Positions 1-7,406 of a stretch of 9,587 bases of DNA are shown in pieces; the first letter of the stretch is position 1; each line of letters opens with the position of its first letter. Under the pieces are notes generated by a model that saw nothing but the letters and a program-made list of their open reading frames with translations, did no database searches and was not told where the DNA came from. The DNA is from Balneola sp. (GTDB lineage Bacteria > Bacteroidota > Rhodothermia > Balneolales > Balneolaceae), in contig PCAT01000066.1 of NCBI GenBank assembly GCA_002730655.1, positions 1 to 9,587 of the forward strand. The letters are read 5' to 3'. The position numbers and the translations under genes were made by a program.

Positions 1-729
1 ATGAATCCAGCTCATGTTGAACAGATTTTAGACATGGAGCAAACTGAAGCTATAGATGAAATTAAAGCACTTAAAAAGACTGCAAAAAAGGAATTTGGCG
101 AGCATATTAATATCAAACTATCGGATAAACCTGTTCTATTATCAGTGGGGCGACAGGTTCCTAGAAAGGGACATGCTTGGTTTATTGATAAAGTGCTCAC
201 TCAACTAAGATATCCATGCCACTATTTATTGATAGGGGATGGTCCAGAGCGAAATGCTATTCAAAAGGCTATCCAAAGGAATACAGAATTATTAGCTGAA
301 AGAAATATTCATGTGCACATTTTAGGTAGGAAATCGGATTATTGGGTGCATAAAGCATATACCGCGGCAGATATTTTTATGATGCCAAACATAAAAGTTG
401 AGGGAGATATGGAGGGCTTTGGCATTGTACTTTTAGAAGCAAATCTTCATTTTACTCCCGTACTTTGTTCGGATCTAGAGGGGATGAAAGATGTAGTAGA
501 GCAAGGAATTAACGGAATTAAAGTAAGAAGTGAGCATCAAGAACATTATGTAATGGAATTAGAAAAACTCCTTAGTAATGAAACATTACTACAAATGTCA
601 TTAATGGGTTGTATACACGTATGGGAAAATTTCCAGTGGGATAAGGTAGCAGAGCAATATATTCAGTATATTTACAAAGTTTCTGGCGTAGAACGGCAGA
701 ATGAGATGTCAGCATACCATCTGCGTTAA
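1..729 (+). CDS. Glycosyltransferase family 4, C-terminal part (5' end outside window)
   Basis: This is the nucleotide-sugar-binding half of a GT-B fold, GT4-type retaining glycosyltransferase, which moves a sugar from an activated donor to a lipid or glycan acceptor at the cytoplasmic membrane face. Visible motifs are the donor diphosphate-binding segment GRQVPRKG (residues 50-57, with R51 and K56), the GDGPE turn (79-83), and the EX7E motif EGFGIVLLE (E138 to E146) that contacts the donor sugar. Typical GT4 enzymes are about 350-400 residues; only 242 are here and the N-terminal acceptor-binding domain is missing. I therefore think the ATG at base 1 is an internal methionine and that the gene starts before the window. 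A natural half-length protein cannot be excluded. Sugar and acceptor cannot be told from sequence. The next gene, 158 bases on, makes sphingoid base, so ceramide glycosylation is possible but unproven. Confidence 0.85.
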   Translation: MNPAHVEQILDMEQTEAIDEIKALKKTAKKEFGEHINIKLSDKPVLLSVGRQVPRKGHAWFIDKVLTQLRYPCHYLLIGDGPERNAIQKAIQRNTELLAERNIHVHILGRKSDYWVHKAYTAADIFMMPNIKVEGDMEGFGIVLLEANLHFTPVLCSDLEGMKDVVEQGINGIKVRSEHQEHYVMELEKLLSNETLLQMSLMGCIHVWENFQWDKVAEQYIQYIYKVSGVERQNEMSAYHLR

Positions 730-887
730 TGAGCTTTTTATTATGAGATTTTGAATTAGAATATTATCGCAGGTAACACCTAAAGTGTACTATATTTTAA
801 ACGTATTTTGTAAAAGGAACCGTTTATTTGATAGCTTGGTTATACTAATTATATTGCAGTTAATACTACCAAATTGATATTTATTGA
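730..887. other. Intergenic region before the serine palmitoyltransferase gene
   Basis: This 158-base, very AT-rich gap separates the glycosyltransferase stop from the serine palmitoyltransferase start and probably contains the promoter of the latter. I see no convincing terminator. A 6-base inverted repeat (TAAACG at 798-803, CGTTTA at 821-826) is too short to interpret. TTTATTTG at 823-830 differs at one position from the Bacteroidota TAnnTTTG element, and TATACT at 841-846 resembles a sigma-70 -10 box, but neither has a matching upstream element at the right distance. There is no Shine-Dalgarno sequence before the ATG at 888. Confidence 0.4.
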
Positions 888-2123
888 ATGGCTGAAACAC
901 AACCTTTAGTACGGTCAGATATTTTCGACAAAGCCTTTGGATATACCAAAGCAGATGAAGTTAAGGCATTAGGCTTATACCCCTATTTCAAACCTCTGCA
1001 AGCGACTGACGGTACTATTGTAGAAATCGAAGGTAGAGAAGTAATTATGGCTGGTTCAAATAATTATTTGGGCCTCACTAATGATCAGCGAACTATCGAG
1101 GCTGCTAAGGCAGCAATAGTCAAATATGGTACAGGTTGCACTGGATCTAGATATCTTAATGGTACACTGGATATTCATATTGAATTAGAGGAACGACTCG
1201 CAACATTTATGAAAAAAGAATCTTGTGTCTTATTCAGTACAGGTTATCAAACTAACGAGGGTTCTATCCAAACCATCGCCGATAGAAATGATATAATTTT
1301 TTCCGACAAAGATAATCATGCCTGTATTGTAGTTGGCACCCAGTGTTCTGTGGCAAAGACCATGCGTTATAATCATAATGACATGGATCACTTGCGAAGG
1401 CTTTTAGAAAAAGCAGATGCTGATGTCGGTAAAATTATCATCAGCGATGGTGTGTTTTCTATGTCTGGGACCTTAGCCAAAATACCAGAGTTGTTAGCTT
1501 TAGCTAAGGAGTTTGGTGCAAGACTTTATTTAGATGATGCTCATGCAGTTGGAGTGATCGGAGAAGGAGGCAGAGGTTCTGCCTCTACTTTTGGATTACA
1601 AGAGGATATAGACCTAATAAGTGGTACGTTCTCAAAATCATTTGCATCTCTAGGAGGCTTCATTGTGGGTCAAAGAGAAGTGATTGAATATATTCGTCAT
1701 CATTCACCTGCCCATATTTTTAGTGCTTCTATGCCACCTGCGAATGTTGCTACCGTACTGAAAGCAATGGATATTATGTCAGAGGAACCTTGGAGGTTAA
1801 GTAGATTAAATGAGATTTCAACCTACATGCGTACAGAGTTGTGTAAATTAGGATTTAATGTTTGGACGTCACAAACACCAATTATACCCATTGTTATTGG
1901 TGAGATGATGCTTTGTTTCCAATTTTGGAAAGATCTTTTTGAAGAAGGTGTTTACACGAATGCAGTTATTCCACCTGCTGTTCCGCAAGGCCAATCGCTA
2001 TTGCGTACAAGTTATATGGCCTCGCACACCGATGAACACTTGGATAGAATATTAGAGGCATTTAGAAAAGTTGGCTTAAAACATGGAATAATTGATCAAA
2101 ATGGTAATTCTTTAGTTTCTTAA
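888..2123 (+). CDS. spt: Serine palmitoyltransferase (PLP-dependent, alpha-oxoamine synthase family)
   Basis: It condenses L-serine with a fatty acyl-CoA (palmitoyl-CoA or a branched analogue), releasing CO2, to give 3-ketodihydrosphingosine, the first step of sphingolipid synthesis. The 411-residue length fits the soluble bacterial homodimeric enzyme. PLP-site residues are visible: the Schiff-base lysine K250 in GTFSKSFASLGG, D216 and H219 in the DDAH motif for the PLP pyridine nitrogen and phenolic oxygen, and H144 in the position that stacks on the cofactor. Other family blocks are GSNNYLGL (56-63), YGTGCTGSRYLNGTLDIH (80-97) and FSASMPPA (278-285). The segment GLYPYFKPLQ (29-38) and the overall pattern resemble Sphingobacterium serine palmitoyltransferase more than BioF or Kbl, the main alternatives in this family; no biotin or threonine-degradation gene is nearby. 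An in-frame TGA at 885-887 directly before the ATG fixes the start as the first possible one. The next gene follows after 7 bases and is surely co-transcribed. Confidence 0.88.
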   Translation: MAETQPLVRSDIFDKAFGYTKADEVKALGLYPYFKPLQATDGTIVEIEGREVIMAGSNNYLGLTNDQRTIEAAKAAIVKYGTGCTGSRYLNGTLDIHIELEERLATFMKKESCVLFSTGYQTNEGSIQTIADRNDIIFSDKDNHACIVVGTQCSVAKTMRYNHNDMDHLRRLLEKADADVGKIIISDGVFSMSGTLAKIPELLALAKEFGARLYLDDAHAVGVIGEGGRGSASTFGLQEDIDLISGTFSKSFASLGGFIVGQREVIEYIRHHSPAHIFSASMPPANVATVLKAMDIMSEEPWRLSRLNEISTYMRTELCKLGFNVWTSQTPIIPIVIGEMMLCFQFWKDLFEEGVYTNAVIPPAVPQGQSLLRTSYMASHTDEHLDRILEAFRKVGLKHGIIDQNGNSLVS

Positions 2124-2130
2124 GGTAATC

Positions 2131-3252
2131 ATGGCTGCAAGTGGTGTGACCTTTGTAAGTACAGAAGCCGAGAAGAAGGAATTCATCGAATTTCTTTACA
2201 CTCATTATGCTACCGATGCTTTTTTTGTACCTCCATTACGACAAGACCAGCGTAAGTTAATTGATACAAAAAAGAATCCCTTCTTCAAGCAAGCAAAAAT
2301 GGGCATGTTCTTAGCTCAATATGATGGTAAGCCTGCGGGTAGAATTGCTGCAGTAGTGGATGATCGGTTTAACAAACAACATGGATTGAGTACGGGGCAT
2401 TTTGCATTTTTTGAATGTATTGATCATCAACCGACCGCCGACTTATTATTTCGTGTAGCCGAGGACTGGCTTAAGGGAGAAGGTATAGAGGAAGTCCTTG
2501 GCCCAACAAATCCCGGGATGATGGACGTTTTAGGGTTTTTAGTAGATGGGTTTGATAAGCTTCCCTATTTCATGATGCCTTATTCTAAACCTTTTTATGA
2601 GAAACTTGCCCTTAACGCTGGTTATGAAGGTGTTCGTGATTTATTAGCTTTTATTCTTGATGAAACAAATGTAGAGTTTGATCGTATGCGTAAAGCAAAG
2701 AACATGATCATGCGGAGATATCCTCAAATCCATATTCGACCAATTTCACTCAAAAATATCGATGATGAGGTAAAAATAGTCAGAGATATTTATAACGAAG
2801 CTTGGAAGAATAATTGGGGATTTCTACCTCTAAGCCTAGAGGAAATAAAAGGTCTTGCCAAAGACTTTAAAATGATTTTAGATGAAGATTTTGCACACAT
2901 AGCAGAGTGGGAAGGAGAACCTGTTGGCTTCTCTATAGCTCTCCCTGATTTAAATCAGGTTTTTAGGACCATAAATGGAAACTTATATCCCTTTGGTTTT
3001 ATTAAGTTTTTATGGAGAAAACGTAAGATTAATCGAATAAGAACCGCTTTGATGGGTATTCTACCCGAATTTCAAGGCAAGGGAATTGATGCGCTATTCC
3101 ATCAAAGAACCATTGAATTTGCCCTGAAAAGAAATTTCGTCGAGTCGGAACTAAGTTGGATCTTAGATAATAATACTGAGATGATTCATCTTGCAAAACG
3201 CATAGGTGGGCGAATAGACAAGCGGTATCGAATGTATGCAAAAAAATTGTAG
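2131..3252 (+). CDS. GNAT-fold N-acyltransferase-like protein; candidate bacterial ceramide synthase
   Basis: This 373-residue soluble protein appears to hold two GNAT-like halves. The N-terminal half has a beta-hairpin (FLAQYDGKPAGRIAA, 60-74) plus family blocks VPPLR (33-37), KKNPFF (47-52), FFEC (93-96), LGPTNPG (123-129), VDGFD (138-142) and FMMPYSKPFYEKL (147-159). The C-terminal half (about 200-373) has the acyl-CoA loop PEFQGKGID (312-320) and a final ILDNN...YRMYAKKL segment. The loop fits the GNAT pattern Q-x-x-G-x-G/A except for D320 in the last position. From memory, this family includes the Caulobacter protein CC_1154, reported as the N-acyltransferase (bacterial ceramide synthase) that acylates the sphingoid base. 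Being 7 bases downstream of serine palmitoyltransferase makes that role likely here. The weak AAGG (2122-2125) overlapping the upstream stop codon may serve as ribosome binding site, implying translational coupling. Fold assignment is fairly sure; substrate is inference. It could also be an uncharacterised acyltransferase with another lipid target. Confidence 0.7.
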   Translation: MAASGVTFVSTEAEKKEFIEFLYTHYATDAFFVPPLRQDQRKLIDTKKNPFFKQAKMGMFLAQYDGKPAGRIAAVVDDRFNKQHGLSTGHFAFFECIDHQPTADLLFRVAEDWLKGEGIEEVLGPTNPGMMDVLGFLVDGFDKLPYFMMPYSKPFYEKLALNAGYEGVRDLLAFILDETNVEFDRMRKAKNMIMRRYPQIHIRPISLKNIDDEVKIVRDIYNEAWKNNWGFLPLSLEEIKGLAKDFKMILDEDFAHIAEWEGEPVGFSIALPDLNQVFRTINGNLYPFGFIKFLWRKRKINRIRTALMGILPEFQGKGIDALFHQRTIEFALKRNFVESELSWILDNNTEMIHLAKRIGGRIDKRYRMYAKKL

Positions 3253-3310
3253 TAACTGATAACGACTTCATTCTTCTGATGGGGTAGAATTTCACTCAAG
3301 AAAAATAATC

Positions 3311-4696
3311 ATGTATCGAATAGAAAAAGATTCTATGGGGGAAGTTAAGGTCCCTGAAAACGCTAAATATGGAGCACAAACACAAAGAGCGTACGATAAT
3401 TTCCCTATAAGTGGGATTCGATTTACTCGGGCATTTATAAAAGCTTTAGGTATTATTAAGAAAAATGCAGCACAGGTAAATTTTGAGTTGGGATTATTAG
3501 ATCAAGAGATATCTAAAGCTATTCAGGGTGCTGCACAAGAAATTATTGATGGTAATCATGATAGAGAGTTCGTTGTTGATATATTTCAAACAGGTTCGGG
3601 GACTTCAAGTAATATGAACGCCAATGAGGTTGTGGCTAGGCTAGCTAACGAGTCTTTTCCTAATCTGAAAACCTCTGTCCATCCTAATGATCATGTAAAT
3701 TTTGGACAAAGTTCAAATGATGTAATACCAACAGCTATTAGAATTTCGGCAGTAATTGAGTTAAAGAAAAAATTTATCCCTGCATTAAAACATTTAGCCA
3801 TGACTTTTGATCAAAAAGGCTCTGAATACAAGCATGTGGTAAAAACTGGAAGGACTCATTTAATGGATGCAATGCCGATCACTATTGCTCAACAATTTGG
3901 CGGGTACGCTAGACAACTACGACTAGGAATAGACCGTATTCAGGACGCAATGGTGCGTTTATCGGAATTACCGCAAGGTGGAACGGCTGTAGGTACAGGA
4001 ATAAATACTCATACAGATTTTGCATGTAAATTTGCGAAAAATGTTTCCAAGCAAACAGGGATTTCATTTATAGAAGCTGAAAATCATTTCGAAGCTCAAG
4101 CAACGGTCGACGCTCCTGTAGAAATGAGTGCTCAAATAAAAACAATTGCAGTTGGAATGATGAAAATTGCGAATGATTTACGTTGGATGAATTCTGGACC
4201 TAACAGTGGCTTAGGTGAAATTCGATTGGCCGCTTTACAGCCAGGCTCTTCTATTATGCCAGGCAAAGTAAATCCAGTGATTGAAGAATCTGTGTCTATG
4301 GTATGTGCACAGGTTATCGGTAATGATCTCACTGTATCTATGGCGGGTCAATCAGGGAACTTTGAGCTCAATGTTATGCTACCAGTAGTGGCTCATAACC
4401 TTTTAGAATCGATCGAGCTACTAGCAAATGCTGCAAACAATTTAGCCAATGAATCAGTATCTAAATTAACTATTCGGGAAGATATTATTTCTGAAAAAAT
4501 AGGGAAGAACCCAGTATTGATAACTGCTCTCAATCCTATAATTGGATATGATTTAGCTGCCAAAATTGCCAAAAAAGCATATGCAGAGGGTCGTGCTTTG
4601 AAAGATGTAGCTAAGGAAATGACAGATCTATCTGATAAGGACTTGAATACGGCTTTAAATCCTATGAAAATGACCCAGGGTGGTTTTACTGAGTAA
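3311..4696 (+). CDS. fumC: Fumarate hydratase, class II
   Basis: It reversibly hydrates fumarate to L-malate in the citric acid cycle, as an iron-independent cytoplasmic homotetramer. The 461-residue length is typical. Family blocks are SGTSSNMN (96-103), SSND (134-137), GRTHLMDAMPIT (180-191) and the superfamily signature GSSIMPGKVNP (312-322). By alignment with E. coli FumC the catalytic residues are H183 (E. coli H188), S313 (S318), K319 (K324) and N321 (N326). The segment GGTAVGTGINTH (223-234) and VCAQVIGND favour fumarase over aspartase, the closest alternative. The start at 3311 gives the usual N-terminus, MYRIEKDSMGEVKVP; no Shine-Dalgarno sequence precedes it. It lies 58 bases after the acyltransferase gene with no clear terminator between, so it may be read through from that operon, and a hairpin with T-run follows its stop. 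No sign of damage. Confidence 0.96.
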   Translation: MYRIEKDSMGEVKVPENAKYGAQTQRAYDNFPISGIRFTRAFIKALGIIKKNAAQVNFELGLLDQEISKAIQGAAQEIIDGNHDREFVVDIFQTGSGTSSNMNANEVVARLANESFPNLKTSVHPNDHVNFGQSSNDVIPTAIRISAVIELKKKFIPALKHLAMTFDQKGSEYKHVVKTGRTHLMDAMPITIAQQFGGYARQLRLGIDRIQDAMVRLSELPQGGTAVGTGINTHTDFACKFAKNVSKQTGISFIEAENHFEAQATVDAPVEMSAQIKTIAVGMMKIANDLRWMNSGPNSGLGEIRLAALQPGSSIMPGKVNPVIEESVSMVCAQVIGNDLTVSMAGQSGNFELNVMLPVVAHNLLESIELLANAANNLANESVSKLTIREDIISEKIGKNPVLITALNPIIGYDLAAKIAKKAYAEGRALKDVAKEMTDLSDKDLNTALNPMKMTQGGFTE

Positions 4697-4730
4697 CTTT
4701 ATAGTGTTGATTATTTTATTAAAAAACTAA

Positions 4731-4780
4731 GTTACTTTTAGTAAAGCCTTTACTAAATAGTAACCTGGAATACTTTTTTT
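4731..4780 (+). terminator. Candidate intrinsic terminator after fumC
   Basis: A long inverted repeat with arms 4731-4745 and 4749-4764 pairs along its whole length except for one bulged A in the right arm, leaving a three-base GCC loop. An A-run precedes it (4721-4726) and seven T residues follow (4774-4780). The T-run begins nine bases after the stem, further than in a textbook intrinsic terminator, but the flanking A and T runs could extend the stem. It begins 34 bases after the fumC stop and precedes the putative promoter of the next gene, where a terminator is expected. Confidence 0.55.
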
Positions 4781-4807
4781 GGAGTTTTCAGTGCATTATA
4801 TTAATAA

Positions 4808-4836
4808 TTTCAAATAACTAAATTTTTATAATTTTG
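4808..4836 (+). promoter_or_regulatory. Candidate Bacteroidota-type promoter for the E1 gene
   Basis: TAATTTTG at 4829-4836 is an exact match to the TAnnTTTG -7 element used by the primary sigma factor of Bacteroidota. TTTC at 4808-4811, 17 bases upstream, is a one-mismatch version of the TTTG -33 element. The box ends 20 bases before the start codon at 4857 and lies downstream of the fumC hairpin, so it would let the E1 gene be transcribed alone. The surrounding sequence is very AT-rich, so chance matches are easy. Confidence 0.4.
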
Positions 4837-4856
4837 CATATAACTATCTAATAGAA

Positions 4857-7295
4857 ATGTCTGAAGTTTCAACTAAAAAAAAGAAAACTCGTTTTTCCAA
4901 GGAAAGGAAAAAAGATATCCTAAAGGATTATCTCTTAGGGTGGCTTAGTAGACATGCATCCATTTTGGGTAGAAAAGAAGTGCTTTCGGGAAAGGCTAAA
5001 TTTGGAATATTTGGAGATGGGAAGGAATTACCACAGTTAGCAATGGCAAAGGTTTTTCAAAATGGTGATTTTCGAAGTGGATATTACCGTGATCAAACCT
5101 TTATGTTCGCAATTGGAGAAGCCACATTAACACAGTATTTTGCACAATTATATGCCCATCCTGATGTGCAGGCAGATCCATTCTCAGCAGGTAGACAGAT
5201 GAATTCTCATTTTGGTTCACGACTATTAAATGAAACTGGGAATTGGTTAGATCAGGTCAAAAGGAAGAATTCTGTATCTGGGATTTCTCCTACAGCTGGG
5301 CAAATGGCTCGTATTGTTGGCTTAGCTCAGGCATCTAAGATTTATCGAAGTCATATTAAACTTCAATCTGGTAAATGGAAGAAATTTTCCGACAATGGTA
5401 ATGAAGTTGTTTTTGGAACTATAGGTGATGCAAGTACTTCTGAAGGTGTTTTTTGGGAAACAATGAATACTCTTGGGGTGATACAAGCACCTGCTGTTAT
5501 TTCTGTTTGGGACGATGGATATGGCATAAGTGTTCCTAAAAAGTTTCAGACCACAAAAGAAAGTATTTCGGATGCCTTAAGTGGAATGCAGCGAAATAAA
5601 TCCACCAATGGGATAGAAATATTAAAGGTGAAAGGATGGGATTATGAGGATTTAATAACGACCTACGCTAGAGCAACTGAACTTGCTCGAACCGAACATA
5701 TTCCTGTACTCATACATGTGGAAGAGCTTACACAACCTTTGGGGCATTCTAGTTCAGGATCTCACGAGAGATATAAAAGTAAAGAACGCCTCGAATGGGA
5801 AAGTGATCATTGTTGTCTCCAACAGTTTAAAAAATGGATTCTAGCTAAGAAAATTGCAACTGAATCTGAGCTTGAATCCTTAGAGTCTGAGGCTCAACGA
5901 GAGGTATTAGCAGCGAAGCAATTAGCATGGCAGCAGTACATTGGCCCAATAAAGCAGGAACGTGATTATATTCTTAGCCTATTACTTGCTTTGAAGGAGG
6001 AATCATCGAATATAAAAAACGATGTATCTGCATCTATTGATGATATTATGAAGCGCTTAAAATCCACTCCAAATCCAATTCGAAAAGATATTGTATCGAG
6101 TATTCACAAGGCTTTACGAAGTGTGGGTTTTTATGAATCAAAGTCGAAGAAACAGTTAATTGAATGGTTAGAAGACCTGAGAATAACTACACAAGATCGT
6201 TATCATTCTCACTTGTATAGTCAGACACCTTATTCTCCTTTATTAGTAAAATCCATTGATCCTAGCTACGATACAAATCCTGCCAAGGTAGATGGTCGCA
6301 TCGTAATCAGAGATAATTTTAGAGTACTTTTTAAAAAATACCCTGAGCTTCTTACCTTTGGTGAAGATGTAGGTGCACTAGGTGATGTTAATAAGGGACT
6401 CGAGGGATTACAGGAAGAATTTGGCGAATCACGGGTAATGGATTCAGGAATTCGAGAGGCAACGATTATTGGTCAGGGTATTGGAATGGCTATTCGTGGA
6501 CTTCGTCCTATCCCTGAGATTCAATATCTCGATTACATTTATTATGCCTTATTTGTGTTATCTGATGATTTAGCCAGCTTGAGATACAGGACCAAAGGCG
6601 GGCAAGCTTCTCCCGTTATTATCAGAACGCGAGGTCACCGATTAGAGGGAATTTGGCATTCAGGGTCTCCTATGTCCACATTACTGGGAAGTTTACGCGG
6701 GGTTCACTTGTGTGTGCCTAGGAATTTAACTGAAGCAGCTGGAATGTATAACACCTTACTTCAAGGTGATGATCCTGCTATCATGGTGGAGCCTCTAAAT
6801 GGGTACCGATTAAAAGAAGACTTACCAAATAATCTCGGTGAATTTACTATACCTTTAGGTGTTCCGTGCTTGCTCAACGAAGGAAACGATTTAACCTTAG
6901 TATCTTATGGATCAACATTAAATATTGCTAAAAGTGTTGTTTTCGACCTGGAAAATATTGGAATTGGAGTAGATTTAATTGATCTTAGAACCCTGCTTCC
7001 ATTTGACCTAAACGGTCTTATTCGAGCATCACTCAGTAAGACCAATAAACTTCTTATAGTCGATGAAGATGTACCTGGTGGAGCCTCAGCTTACATACTC
7101 CAAAAAGTATTACAGCACCAAAAAGGATTTTATTTGTTGGATGCGGCCCCAGTTTGCCTATCAGCTAAAGCTCATCGTCCTGCATACTCTTCGGATGGGG
7201 ATTACTTCAGTAAACCTAATGCCGAAGATATTTTTAATGCAGCCTACGGAATTATGCAAGAAATTAATCCAAGAGCATTTCCACCAATATTTTAA
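4857..7295 (+). CDS. Fused 2-oxoacid dehydrogenase E1 alpha/beta, probably branched-chain type
   Basis: This 812-residue protein joins the thiamine-diphosphate E1 alpha and E1 beta parts of a 2-oxoacid dehydrogenase complex, which decarboxylates a 2-oxoacid and passes the acyl group to the lipoyl arm of E2. The alpha part (about 1-375) carries the ThDP motif as GDA (190-192), then 26 residues, then DDGYGIS (219-225), and HSSSGSHERY (297-306) where the E1 alpha phosphorylation-loop region lies in other enzymes. The beta part (about 475-812) carries GEDVG (502-506), IREATIIGQGIGMAIRG (531-547), HSGSP (601-605), VDLIDLRTLLPFD (705-717) and EDVPGGASA (737-745). A linker of about 100 residues, apparently helical and charged, joins them. 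Separate subunits are usual elsewhere; fused forms are common in Bacteroidota. Substrate (branched-chain 2-oxoacids, pyruvate or acetoin) cannot be settled because no E2 or E3 gene is in the window. The gene stands alone between a hairpin and a convergent gene pair. Confidence 0.88.
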   Translation: MSEVSTKKKKTRFSKERKKDILKDYLLGWLSRHASILGRKEVLSGKAKFGIFGDGKELPQLAMAKVFQNGDFRSGYYRDQTFMFAIGEATLTQYFAQLYAHPDVQADPFSAGRQMNSHFGSRLLNETGNWLDQVKRKNSVSGISPTAGQMARIVGLAQASKIYRSHIKLQSGKWKKFSDNGNEVVFGTIGDASTSEGVFWETMNTLGVIQAPAVISVWDDGYGISVPKKFQTTKESISDALSGMQRNKSTNGIEILKVKGWDYEDLITTYARATELARTEHIPVLIHVEELTQPLGHSSSGSHERYKSKERLEWESDHCCLQQFKKWILAKKIATESELESLESEAQREVLAAKQLAWQQYIGPIKQERDYILSLLLALKEESSNIKNDVSASIDDIMKRLKSTPNPIRKDIVSSIHKALRSVGFYESKSKKQLIEWLEDLRITTQDRYHSHLYSQTPYSPLLVKSIDPSYDTNPAKVDGRIVIRDNFRVLFKKYPELLTFGEDVGALGDVNKGLEGLQEEFGESRVMDSGIREATIIGQGIGMAIRGLRPIPEIQYLDYIYYALFVLSDDLASLRYRTKGGQASPVIIRTRGHRLEGIWHSGSPMSTLLGSLRGVHLCVPRNLTEAAGMYNTLLQGDDPAIMVEPLNGYRLKEDLPNNLGEFTIPLGVPCLLNEGNDLTLVSYGSTLNIAKSVVFDLENIGIGVDLIDLRTLLPFDLNGLIRASLSKTNKLLIVDEDVPGGASAYILQKVLQHQKGFYLLDAAPVCLSAKAHRPAYSSDGDYFSKPNAEDIFNAAYGIMQEINPRAFPPIF

Positions 7296-7312
7296 TTAGC
7301 TATTATTTCAAC

Positions 7313-7335
7313 AGGTCAGTATTTATCTGACTTTT
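7313..7335 (+). terminator. Weak candidate terminator between convergent genes
   Basis: GTCAG at 7315-7319 and CTGAC at 7327-7331 form a five-base stem, extendable by a G-T and an A-T pair, around a seven-base loop, followed directly by TTTT at 7332-7335. It lies 18 bases after the E1 stop. A second small hairpin, CTTAC at 7362-7366 with GTAAG at 7372-7376, has no T-run on either strand. The 111-base gap between the convergent genes holds nothing else I can recognise. Confidence 0.35.
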
Positions 7336-7406
7336 GTCTCACATTGCTATTATTTGTACCGCTTACCCTCTGTAAGATTGAACGAATGCAGCATTTATTT
7401 AAATTA

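Noticed and set aside
12..200. Open frame of 62 codons on the minus strand
   Set aside because: It lies inside the glycosyltransferase on the opposite strand and shows no recognisable protein pattern.
841..846. TATACT as a sigma-70 -10 box for spt
   Set aside because: No -35-like hexamer lies about 17 bases upstream and the probable lineage uses a different consensus.
888..2123. BioF (8-amino-7-oxononanoate synthase) or Kbl (glycine C-acetyltransferase) identity
   Set aside because: The family is shared, but the N-terminal GLYPYFKPLQ block, the block pattern and the downstream acyltransferase-like gene favour serine palmitoyltransferase.
3270..3290. Inverted repeat ATTCT/AGAAT between the GNAT gene and fumC
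   Set aside because: Five weak pairs around an eleven-base loop and no T-run; too little for a terminator.
3029..3295. Open frame of 88 codons on the minus strand
   Set aside because: It mostly overlaps the conserved C-terminal part of the GNAT protein antisense; composition looks like a reading-frame shadow.
4132..4332. Open frame of 66 codons on the minus strand
   Set aside because: It is antisense to the most conserved part of fumarase, so the frame is explained by codon constraints there.
7063..7299. Open frame of 78 codons on the plus strand
   Set aside because: It is a shifted frame within the E1 beta C-terminus, whose own frame is clearly the coding one.
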